Shown here one piece after another: positions 10,740-17,956 of a stretch of DNA of 28,732 nt (positions are counted from its first letter, which is position 1; each line of letters starts with the position of its first letter). The DNA is taken from contig DATMGD010000069.1 of the NCBI GenBank assembly GCA_035555855.1, positions 1-28,732 on the forward strand, given 5' to 3'. This DNA is from Palsa-892 sp035555855. GTDB taxonomy: Bacteria > Pseudomonadota > Alphaproteobacteria > Rhizobiales > Xanthobacteraceae. Made by a program: the position numbers and the translations under genes. The notes under the pieces were generated by a model. The model was given only the letters and a program-made list of their open reading frames with translations, ran no database searches and was not told the origin of the DNA.

Positions 10740-12053
10740 CTAGTTCCGGCGCAGCCAATCGATGAATTTCACGCTGACAAAGCCGTCCGGCACAAGCCCG
10801 GCGCGAGCCTGCACGTCGCGGATCGCATCCCGCGTCCGGGGGCCAAAATGGCCGTCCGAATCGCCAAGATCATAGCCGCGCGCAGAAAGCCGCTGTTGCA
10901 GCTCGATCCGTTCGGTGCGCGAGAGCGGCATCTCGTCCCGCGGCCATGTCTGCACGATCGGTCCGCCGCCGCGAATTCGATCGGCAAGATGCCCGATCGC
11001 CAGCGCGTAAGATTCCGAAGGGTTATAGCGCATGATCGTGCGGAAATTGTTCACGACCAGAAACGCCGGTCCATTCGATCCGGCAGGCACCAGGAGCGAG
11101 GCGACATCGTTCGCGCGCGGGAACGGCTGGCCGGTAACGCGCCGCACGCCGAGCGATTCCCACGTGTGGATCGACTTTTTGATCGAACGGCCGCTCAGCA
11201 TGTAATTGAAATGCTGCGGCAGCTTCACTTCGTAGCCCCAGCTCGCGCCGCTGTGCCAACCGTTCTTCTTGAGGTTGTTCGCGGTCGAGGCGAGAAGATC
11301 CGCCAGCGACTGCACGGTGTTGCGATGGCCGTCGCCGTCGAAATCGACGGCGTAACGCTTATAGGCCGTCGGCATGAATTGCGTCGGGCCGAAGGCGCCC
11401 GCCCACGAACCTTTCATCAGTTCGGCCGGCACGTCACCGCGATCGATGATCTCGAGCGCGGTGAGAAACTCGTCGCGAAAATAGGCCTGCCGACGCCCGA
11501 TACAAGCAAGCGTCGCGGTCGAACGCACGACCGAGCGCTCGCCGCCTTGCGGGCCGAAATTCGACTCGATGCCCCAGATCGCGGTGATGATGTAGCGATC
11601 GACACCGTAAGTACGTTCCACTGCGTCGAACAGTGCACGGTGCTGCGCGATCATCGCGCGGCCGGCATTGATGCGCGACTCGCTCACAAGATCATCAAGA
11701 TACGACCATACCGGCTTGCTGAATTCCGGCTGCCGGTCGAGCAATTCCATGATCTTCATGTCAGGCGTGAGCCCGCGCGTCTGGCGGTCGAACGTGCCGC
11801 GCGAAATGTGCCGCTTGGCCGCGAGCGGCCACATCGCTTCGATACAATACGGAAAATTAGCCTGCGCCGAAGCAAGCGCCATCGGCGACATCGCCGGATG
11901 CGTCGCTTGTGCGGGCGCTTGTGCCGTCACCGGCTGCACATTGAAGATGCCGGAAAAGCCGTTAGGGCTCTGCGCGAGCGCGCCCGAAAACGCCGCCGCT
12001 GCAATCGTCGCGCCGCCCGCAATGCTCCGAAATCCTCTTCTGATCGCTCGCAT
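10740..12053 (-). CDS. Lytic murein transglycosylase (MltB/GH103 type) with peptidoglycan-binding domain
   Basis: 437 residues. It cleaves the MurNAc-GlcNAc bond of peptidoglycan with formation of 1,6-anhydroMurNAc in the periplasm. Signal peptide about 1-27, with no lipobox Cys at the cleavage site, so it is probably soluble, unlike E. coli MltB. The SLT/GH103 catalytic domain spans about 65-360 with catalytic Glu163 in IWGIESNFG and the family segment GSWAGAFGPTQFMPTAYKRY (215-234). A C-terminal peptidoglycan-binding type 1 domain (about 378-435) holds LQQRLSARGYDLGDSDGHFG and ends in a DWLRRN tail. A GGAGAG about 9 bases before the ATG serves as ribosome binding site. The barrel-protein stop lies 36 bases upstream, so an operon is likely. 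Confidence 0.93.
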   Translation of the reverse strand: MRAIRRGFRSIAGGATIAAAAFSGALAQSPNGFSGIFNVQPVTAQAPAQATHPAMSPMALASAQANFPYCIEAMWPLAAKRHISRGTFDRQTRGLTPDMKIMELLDRQPEFSKPVWSYLDDLVSESRINAGRAMIAQHRALFDAVERTYGVDRYIITAIWGIESNFGPQGGERSVVRSTATLACIGRRQAYFRDEFLTALEIIDRGDVPAELMKGSWAGAFGPTQFMPTAYKRYAVDFDGDGHRNTVQSLADLLASTANNLKKNGWHSGASWGYEVKLPQHFNYMLSGRSIKKSIHTWESLGVRRVTGQPFPRANDVASLLVPAGSNGPAFLVVNNFRTIMRYNPSESYALAIGHLADRIRGGGPIVQTWPRDEMPLSRTERIELQQRLSARGYDLGDSDGHFGPRTRDAIRDVQARAGLVPDGFVSVKFIDWLRRN

Positions 12054-12089
12054 TTTCCGTCTCTCTCCGAAAATTCGGCCGGAAGTGTG

Positions 12090-13598
12090 TTAGCGCTGGA
12101 GCCGCAGCCCCAGCATCGCAACATCGGCCTTGTAATCGACGCCCGGCGTATTCGACGAAAGCTCCTCGTGCCGCACCTCGCCGCGCAGCGCCAGCATCCG
12201 GTTGATCGAATAGGTAAGCGCCGCGCCATAAGTCCAGCGGTCGTCAACCCGCGTCGTACCGCGATACTGATCGGTGGCGTAACTCGCAAATACCGAACCG
12301 ACCAGCCAGCGGCGGAACCAGTGATCGACCGTCACCCTGCCTTCGCGGGTAAAGATGCCGGCAGCGCCAGTCGTGACGCTCTCGTTGATAGTGCTGTTGA
12401 GATCGAGCCTCACTTGCGTGAGTGCGCTCGGCTTCCAGATCAATGAAGAGTCGATCAACAGTCCCGAAATGTTCGGCAATGTCGGATCGACATAGCTTCG
12501 CGCCATGTAGCCAAGGCCGAAGCGGCCCTTGATGAGATCGGGACGGTCGAACTCGACGCCGGCCTCGGCCTTATAGCCGTCCGAACCCTGCTCGATGCCA
12601 TAGGTGTTGATGGCGGTGTCGAACCTGCGCGTATCCGCCGCGATTTCGACGAACGGCTTCAGGCCCGGCGTCACCTCATAGCTGCCGCGCAGCCGCACCG
12701 TGTAGTCGTTGTAGTTGAAATCGGAAAGATCGAGTGTGCTGCCGGAAATGAGATCGGCGTCTTCATAGATATTGCGCGTCACGTCGCCATAAAGACCGAC
12801 CTCGAGCCGGTTGAACTGCTTCACCACACCTGCACCGGTGCTGAGGGTATAAACATAAGGCAGTTGCTTGGCGCCGCTCACCGAGCCCGGCAATCCCGGC
12901 ACCAATGTCGAGAGCTGCGCGCGCTCGGTATATTCGAGCCGCAGATCCCGGCTGATGTCGATCTTGCCGCGCAGCGTCGCGTCGCCGCTCGGCCGGTTGA
13001 GATGATCGACGCCTGAATAGGCGATATAGCTGCCGCGCAGGTCGAGCTGCATTTCATGGCGCGACCATTCCGATTTTGCTGAAAGTTGCCCGCGCAGTTC
13101 GGTGAATGCGCTGCTCGGCCCGTTCGGTACGCGATACGGGTTGCTGTCATAACCCTCGTAGATTTCGACACTGGGCTTCATCAGAAATGCGCCGGCGTGA
13201 AAGCCCACAGGCCCGAACGGTTCCTGATCGATCGGCTTCTTATGGATCGGCGGAGGTGTCAGCGTGCCGATACGCGGATTCATCTTCTGGCCCGGCAGCA
13301 CCGCGGGTGGCTCGGGCAACGGATTAGATGTTGTTTTCGCCGATTGCTTTTTCGCCGGGCGTTTTGTTTTCGGATGTCCGGACAATTCGCCACTTGAAAC
13401 ATAGCCGGTAGTCCCGGCAGCCGAGGAGGCTCTGTCGCCTGTCTGCGCCACCGATTGCCCGCTCGACAAACTCGGCCGCAAACCGTTGTCGCGCGGCGCA
13501 TCGCTTTCGCCTGCCGCAAAGGCACAGACAGCCGAAAACGCCAGCACCAGCAAAATGCCGGCGCCGCCCATTGCGTGTCGGATATGGCCTGATGCCAT
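12090..13598 (-). CDS. Outer-membrane beta-barrel protein (BBP2-like)
   Basis: 502 residues from the ATG at 13598; the frame extends to a GTG at 13649, but the ATG start places the signal peptide (about 8-29, ending AFAAG) properly at the N-terminus. Residues 30-130 are a Pro/Lys/Ser-rich periplasmic linker. From about 133 to the C-terminus the sequence is a run of alternating amphipathic strands with aromatic ends (for example PSVEIYEGYDSNPYRV, FVEIAADTRRFDTAI, TYGAALTYSINRMLALRGEV), as in large outer-membrane barrels of the putative beta-barrel porin 2 family. The last residue is Arg rather than the common Phe. Members are often near exopolysaccharide or envelope genes, but no transport role is proven. 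It heads the three-gene envelope group. Confidence 0.8.
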   Translation of the reverse strand: MASGHIRHAMGGAGILLVLAFSAVCAFAAGESDAPRDNGLRPSLSSGQSVAQTGDRASSAAGTTGYVSSGELSGHPKTKRPAKKQSAKTTSNPLPEPPAVLPGQKMNPRIGTLTPPPIHKKPIDQEPFGPVGFHAGAFLMKPSVEIYEGYDSNPYRVPNGPSSAFTELRGQLSAKSEWSRHEMQLDLRGSYIAYSGVDHLNRPSGDATLRGKIDISRDLRLEYTERAQLSTLVPGLPGSVSGAKQLPYVYTLSTGAGVVKQFNRLEVGLYGDVTRNIYEDADLISGSTLDLSDFNYNDYTVRLRGSYEVTPGLKPFVEIAADTRRFDTAINTYGIEQGSDGYKAEAGVEFDRPDLIKGRFGLGYMARSYVDPTLPNISGLLIDSSLIWKPSALTQVRLDLNSTINESVTTGAAGIFTREGRVTVDHWFRRWLVGSVFASYATDQYRGTTRVDDRWTYGAALTYSINRMLALRGEVRHEELSSNTPGVDYKADVAMLGLRLQR

Positions 13599-13663
13599 CA
13601 ACGCTTGGCTGCCCTTCGTTACACTTGACCGCGCGCGGCTGCCCCACACTGCGCAGTTGCGGT

Positions 13664-13697
13664 ATGGTTAACGAAGGTAAAACGGGCATGGTTAACG
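13664..13697. repeat. Two direct copies of ATGGTTAACG before kdsD
   Basis: Exact 10-base copies at 13664-13673 and 13688-13697, 24 bases apart, in the divergent promoter region between the barrel protein and kdsD. GTTAAC half sites resemble one arm of the CtrA box (TTAA-N7-TTAA), but neither copy makes a full site. A GACTC methylation-type site follows at 13698-13702 in the context GGACTC. Function is unknown. Confidence 0.35.
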
Positions 13698-13770
13698 GAC
13701 TCTTGTTCCACAAGGCGGGTCGCCGGGAGTATTCTCCCTGTGCTAGGAAACCGAAGCGCTAGGGAACCCG

Positions 13771-14775
13771 ATGGCGAGCCCCCATAACCAGATCAGCCAA
13801 CATGCCGACAGCATAAACCTGCTGGAATCGGCGCTGCGCACCTTGAAAACCGAGGCAGATGGCCTCGAGGCACTGTGCGGCGTGCTGAAGAACGGGCTCG
13901 GCACGGCTTTCATTGCCGCAGTCGATCTCCTTCGCGCCACCCGCGGCCGCGTCATCGTCACTGGCATGGGCAAGAGCGGCCATATCGGCCGCAAGATCGC
14001 GGCAACCCTCGCCTCGACTGGCACGCCAGCCTATTTCGTGCACCCCGGCGAAGCGAGCCACGGCGACCTCGGCATGATTTCGCGCGACGACGCCATCATC
14101 GCCCTTTCATGGTCAGGCGAGACCATGGAGCTTCGCGACCTCATCGAATATGCCAAGCGCTTCAAGGTAGCTCTCGTCGCGGTCACGTCCGGCGCCGACT
14201 CGACGCTCGCCAAGGCCGCCGACGTGTTGCTCCTGATGCCGAAGGTCACCGAGGCCTGTCCGCTCGGGCTTGCGCCGACGACCTCGGCGCTCATTCAGCT
14301 TGCGCTTGGGGATGCCATCGCCGTCGCGCTGTTCGAAAGCCGCGGCTTTACCGCGCTTGATTTCAAGGCGCTGCATCCCGGCGGCAAGCTCGGCGCTACG
14401 CTTACTTACGTTCGCGACATCATGCGCAAGGAAGACGGCACGCCGCTTGTGCCAAGCGGTACCCGCATGAGCGACGCGATCGTCGAGATGACGGCGAAAG
14501 GCTTCGGCTGCGTCGGCATCGTCGGCACAAACGGCGATCTTGCCGGCATCATTACCGACGGCGACCTGCGCCGCCACATGAGCGAAAACCTGCTGTCGCG
14601 AACGGTCGATGAGGTCATGACGAAGAACCCCAAGACCATTCGCCCTGATCAATTGGCCGGTGAAGCCATGGGCATCCTGAACGCGATGAAGGTCAACGTC
14701 CTGTTCGTCGTCGAGAATAGAAAGCCGATCGGGCTTGTGCGCTTTCACGATCTGTTGCGGATCGGCGTCGCTTAA
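13771..14775 (+). CDS. kdsD: D-arabinose 5-phosphate isomerase (KdsD/KpsF)
   Basis: 334 residues, standard length. It interconverts ribulose 5-phosphate and arabinose 5-phosphate, the first step in making Kdo for lipopolysaccharide or capsule. The N-terminal SIS sugar-isomerase domain covers about 45-190, with GMGKSGHIGRK (65-75), the HPGEASHGDLG segment (91-101) and SWSGET (113-118). Two CBS domains follow, about 215-270 (IVGTNGDLAGIITDGDLRR) and 282-334 (KVNVLFVVENRKPIGLVRFHD). The usual KdsD neighbours (kdsC, lptC/lptA) are not next to it here. Its stop codon overlaps the stop of convergent hemH. The paralogue name KpsF cannot be excluded from sequence alone. Confidence 0.93.
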   Translation: MASPHNQISQHADSINLLESALRTLKTEADGLEALCGVLKNGLGTAFIAAVDLLRATRGRVIVTGMGKSGHIGRKIAATLASTGTPAYFVHPGEASHGDLGMISRDDAIIALSWSGETMELRDLIEYAKRFKVALVAVTSGADSTLAKAADVLLLMPKVTEACPLGLAPTTSALIQLALGDAIAVALFESRGFTALDFKALHPGGKLGATLTYVRDIMRKEDGTPLVPSGTRMSDAIVEMTAKGFGCVGIVGTNGDLAGIITDGDLRRHMSENLLSRTVDEVMTKNPKTIRPDQLAGEAMGILNAMKVNVLFVVENRKPIGLVRFHDLLRIGVA

Positions 14776-15773
14776 ATCCAGCCCTGCAATTCTCGCTCGA
14801 CGAGATGCACGATCACGCGCATACCTTCGTCACTGTCATTCAGACATGCGATCGCCGCGAAATTCACGCCGCCCGCGTGATGGAAGTATTCGGCGTTCTC
14901 GCCGGCGATTTCTTCCAGTGTCTCCAAACAATCAGCCGAGAAACCCGGCGTCACTACTGCGACGCTCTTGACGCCCTGCCCCGGCAACCCTTTCACGGTC
15001 TCGTCGGTATAGGGCTTCAGCCATTCGGCCGTGCCGAAACGTGACTGGAACGTCGTCTTGAATGTTTTGTCGTCGAGTCTCAGGCGATCGCGCAGCAGCC
15101 GCCCGGTTTCAAAACACTGCGACTGATAGGGATCGCCCTTGTCGACATATTCCTGCGGCACGCCGTGGAAAGATGCGAGCAGCACGTCGGGTTTCCACGA
15201 GAGCTTCTCGAGCGAGGCTTCGCAACTTTTTGCGACCGCTTCGATATAGACCGGATCGTCGTAATAAGGCGGCACGAAACGCAGCGCGGGTTGGGCGCGC
15301 ATGCCGGCCATGGCTTCGGAAACTTTGTCGGCGACAGATGCCGATGTCGCCGCGCAATATTGCGGATAAAGCGGCACGATCAGCACCCGATCGCAGCCGG
15401 CTTCGTAAAGTGCCGACAACCGCGACGGGATCGACGGGTTGCCGTAGCGCATCGCCCAGTCGACGGCGATATTCCGGCCCTTGAAATGCGCAGCGAGTTT
15501 CTCGGCTTGCGAGCGCGAAATGGTCTTGAGCGGCGATTCGTCCCGCTCGCAATTCCAGATTTTCTCGTAATCCTTGCCCTTGCGGCCGGGCCGCACCGTC
15601 AGGATGATGCAATTGAGGATAAACCACCAAAGCACCCGATTGGTCTCGATGACCCGGCGGTCGGAAAGAAATTCCTTCAGATAACGCCGCACCGACCAGT
15701 AGTCGGTCGCATCGGGTGTGCCGAGATTGACCAGCAATACGCCGATTTTTCCGGAAGCCTTCGCCTGATCCAT
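14772..15773 (-). CDS. hemH: Ferrochelatase
   Basis: 333 residues, normal length. It inserts ferrous iron into protoporphyrin IX, the last step of protoheme synthesis, at the cytoplasmic face of the inner membrane. The N-terminus is typical (GVLLVNLGTPDATDYWSVRRYLKEFL, about 11-36). The metal-binding His203 lies in SFHGVP and the matching acidic residue Glu284 in SADCLETLEEI. The conserved YPQY segment occurs at 136-139 (LYPQYCAATSAS). The stop TAA overlaps the kdsD stop on the other strand within a single TTAA. It starts 45 bases after the stop of the PaaK-like gene with no clear terminator, so read-through from the catabolic group is possible. I see no obvious Shine-Dalgarno sequence. Confidence 0.96.
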   Translation of the reverse strand: MDQAKASGKIGVLLVNLGTPDATDYWSVRRYLKEFLSDRRVIETNRVLWWFILNCIILTVRPGRKGKDYEKIWNCERDESPLKTISRSQAEKLAAHFKGRNIAVDWAMRYGNPSIPSRLSALYEAGCDRVLIVPLYPQYCAATSASVADKVSEAMAGMRAQPALRFVPPYYDDPVYIEAVAKSCEASLEKLSWKPDVLLASFHGVPQEYVDKGDPYQSQCFETGRLLRDRLRLDDKTFKTTFQSRFGTAEWLKPYTDETVKGLPGQGVKSVAVVTPGFSADCLETLEEIAGENAEYFHHAGGVNFAAIACLNDSDEGMRVIVHLVERELQGWI

Positions 15774-15818
15774 GCAACGGATATGGCGCGCATAGCTTCG
15801 CGCGTCAATTCGGCTTTT

Positions 15819-17048
15819 CTACTTGCCGCGCTCGTCGGCGATGATCTTGCCGTCGTTCGGCAGCGAACCCTGCGGCACCAGTTCGACCTTGCCGCGCAGT
15901 TTCGTCATTGCCTGGAGCGTGACGGCGACCGCATCGGCGAGCGCCTGATCCGAGAGATCCGACTCGGCCTTGAGCATCATGGCGTCCTGCTCGCCCTCGC
16001 GAATGACCGTGAGCCGCAGCCGCTTCAATTCGGGATGCCGCTTGCCGATCTCGGAGACCTGCTCGGGATGCACGAACATGCCCTTGATCTTCGTCGTCTG
16101 GTCGGCGCGCCCCATCCAGCCCTTGATGCGAAGATTGGTGCGCCCGCACGGCGAGCGCCCCGGCAGCACGGCGGAAAGATCGCCGGTCGCGAGCCGGATC
16201 ATCGGATAGCCGATGCTGAAATTGGTGACGACGACTTCACCCACCTCGCCATCGGCAACCGGCTCGCCGCTACCCGGCCGGACGATTTCAAGGATCATGT
16301 TCTCGCTCACCACCATGCCCTCGAGCGCCTCGGTCTCGTAGGAGATGACGCCGGTTTCGGCGATGGCGTAACACTGCTTGGCGTCGAAGCCGCGGCCTTT
16401 CAGTTCGGCGCGCAGCGTCTCCGGCAGCGCCGCGCCCGACACCATGCCGCGCTTCAGGGACGACGCGTCCTTGCCGCTCTTCTCCGCCGTATCGAGCAGG
16501 ATCTTCACGAAATCGGCGGTGCCGACATAGCCGCTCGGCTTGAACTGTGCGATCGCTTCGAGTTGCTGCTCGGTGTTGCCGATGCCGCCGGGGATCGTCG
16601 GGCAGCCGAGCTTGTGTGCGCCGGCCTCGAGAATGAACGCCGCCGGCGTTAAGTGGTGCGAAAATGCGTTGTGCACGATATCGCCCGGACGAAAGCCGAT
16701 GGCGAACAGCGCCCGCGCGGCATCGCTGAAATCCTCATCAAAATACTGCGGCTCGAAGATCGGGCCCGGCGACATGTGCAGCCGTTTTGCCTGCCCGGGC
16801 GGCGTCACGTTGAACCCGCCGAACGGCGGCGTTTCGCGTTGCAGGCCGAGAAGATCGGATTTTCGCAAGAGCGGCAGCCTGGCCAGCGCCGTGCGCGACG
16901 TCACGGATTTTGCATCGACGCCCTTGAGCAATTTCGCCCAGCCCGGCGCCTTCATCGCGTTGGCAATCGCGGCCGGCAATCGTCCGAACAGATCGCGCTC
17001 GCGCAGCTCGGGGTCGCGCGTCTCCAGCGCGTCGTAATGCTTACTCAT
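15819..17048 (-). CDS. PaaK-like adenylate-forming protein (phenylacetate-CoA ligase family)
   Basis: 409 residues. The overall pattern is that of phenylacetate-CoA ligases, which activate arylacetates with ATP and CoA. Family features visible: YVGTADFVKILLDTAE (about 174-189), VSGAALPETLRAEL, the acceptor-pocket segment YAIAETGVISYE, the ATP/ribose segment RLATGDLSAVLPG and the hinge/C-terminal region RIKGWMGRADQTTKIKGMFV (note TTKIKGMFVHPEQV). The expected glycine/serine-rich P-loop (SSGTTG-P) is replaced by MSPGPIFEP (92-100). I believe this is shared by a subfamily of alphaproteobacterial homologues rather than a lesion, since the rest is intact. It is last in the group with LIV transporter, acyl-CoA synthetase and oxidoreductase genes, 5 bases after livF. 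True substrate and activity are unproven. Confidence 0.8.
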   Translation of the reverse strand: MSKHYDALETRDPELRERDLFGRLPAAIANAMKAPGWAKLLKGVDAKSVTSRTALARLPLLRKSDLLGLQRETPPFGGFNVTPPGQAKRLHMSPGPIFEPQYFDEDFSDAARALFAIGFRPGDIVHNAFSHHLTPAAFILEAGAHKLGCPTIPGGIGNTEQQLEAIAQFKPSGYVGTADFVKILLDTAEKSGKDASSLKRGMVSGAALPETLRAELKGRGFDAKQCYAIAETGVISYETEALEGMVVSENMILEIVRPGSGEPVADGEVGEVVVTNFSIGYPMIRLATGDLSAVLPGRSPCGRTNLRIKGWMGRADQTTKIKGMFVHPEQVSEIGKRHPELKRLRLTVIREGEQDAMMLKAESDLSDQALADAVAVTLQAMTKLRGKVELVPQGSLPNDGKIIADERGK

Positions 17049-17053
17049 GATCG

Positions 17054-17896
17054 TTATGCCAGCCAGCGTTTGCGGCGCTTGTAATATTTGCCTTCGCGGA
17101 ACGAGCGGCGGCCCGATGTCGAAATCCCGAGATAGAATTCCTTGACGTCCTCGTTCTCTCTCAGCGTCGTAGTATCGCCGTCGAGCACGACGCGGCCGCT
17201 CTCGAGGATATAGGCATAGCTCGCGTATTTGAGCGCCATATTGGTGTTCTGCTCGGCAAGCAGGAACGAGACGCCCTCTTTCTCATTCAGCATTTTCACG
17301 ATGCCGAAGATTTCGTCGACGATCTGCGGCGCGAGCCCCATCGACGGCTCGTCGAGCAAAATCATCTTCGGCCGCGACATCAGCGCGCGCCCGACCGCGC
17401 ACATCTGCTGCTCGCCGCCCGAGGTGTAGCCGGCAAGCGAGCCGCGCCGCTCCTTCAATTTCGGGAAATAGCCGTACACGCGCTCCAGCTCGCGCGCGAT
17501 CTCCGCCTTGCCCTCGCGGCGCGTGAAAGCGCCGGTCAAAAGATTTTCCTCGATCGTGAGATGACCGAAGCAATGCCGTCCTTCCATCACCTGAATACAC
17601 CCGCGCCGCACCAAATCATTGGGAGAAAGATTATGCACCTCTCCTCCCTCGAACAGGATTCGACCTTTGTTCACCGTGCCGCGTTCGCCGTGCAGGAGAT
17701 TGGAGATGGCTTTCAGCGTCGTGCTCTTGCCCGCGCCGTTGGCGCCCAGAAGCGCCACGATGCCGCCCTTCGGCACATCGAGTGAAACGCCCTTGAGCAC
17801 CAGGATGACGCGATCGTAGATCACCTCGATGTTCTGCACCGAGAGAATCGCGTTGGCGATTTCAGGCTTCTTGGCTGGCGCGGCTTTCGACAACAT
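17054..17896 (-). CDS. livF: Branched-chain amino-acid-type ABC transporter ATPase (LivF)
   Basis: 280 residues from the ATG at 17896 (GGAGGTG lies immediately upstream; a TTG one codon later is better spaced and equally possible). The frame continues upstream to 17947, but those codons cross a perfect hairpin and are not conserved in type. ATPase signatures: Walker A GANGAGKST (51-59), signature TSGGEQQ in place of LSGGQ, as normal for LivF, Walker B MILLDEPSMGLAP, and the switch His replaced by Gln in LLAEQNTNMALK, also usual for LivF. About 30 basic C-terminal residues (SFREGKYYKRRKRW) extend beyond E. coli LivF. It pairs with LivG to drive import across the inner membrane. Confidence 0.93.
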   Translation of the reverse strand: MLSKAAPAKKPEIANAILSVQNIEVIYDRVILVLKGVSLDVPKGGIVALLGANGAGKSTTLKAISNLLHGERGTVNKGRILFEGGEVHNLSPNDLVRRGCIQVMEGRHCFGHLTIEENLLTGAFTRREGKAEIARELERVYGYFPKLKERRGSLAGYTSGGEQQMCAVGRALMSRPKMILLDEPSMGLAPQIVDEIFGIVKMLNEKEGVSFLLAEQNTNMALKYASYAYILESGRVVLDGDTTTLRENEDVKEFYLGISTSGRRSFREGKYYKRRKRWLA

Positions 17897-17911
17897 CACC
17901 TCCGGGGAATA

Positions 17912-17937
17912 GCGGGAGGCGGCGCACCGCCTCCCGC
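17912..17937 (-). promoter_or_regulatory. Perfect 11-bp stem-loop between binding-protein gene and livF
   Basis: GCGGGAGGCGG (17912-17922) pairs perfectly with CCGCCTCCCGC (17927-17937) around the four-base loop CGCA. On the transcribed minus strand it lies just after the livK-like stop codon and is not followed by a T-tract. It therefore looks like a 3'-stabilising or attenuating hairpin, of the kind often found after the binding-protein gene of ABC operons, rather than a full terminator. Confidence 0.7.
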
Positions 17938-17956
17938 GATCTTGCAACCCTTCGCG

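Noticed and set aside
10848..12446. 532-codon + strand frame opposite the transglycosylase and barrel genes
   Set aside because: Arg/His/Ala-rich shadow of GC-rich codons; the minus-strand genes have signal peptides, catalytic motifs and clear families.
15165..16652. 495-codon + strand frame across hemH and the PaaK-like gene
   Set aside because: Crosses two recognised genes on the other strand and has no family resemblance.
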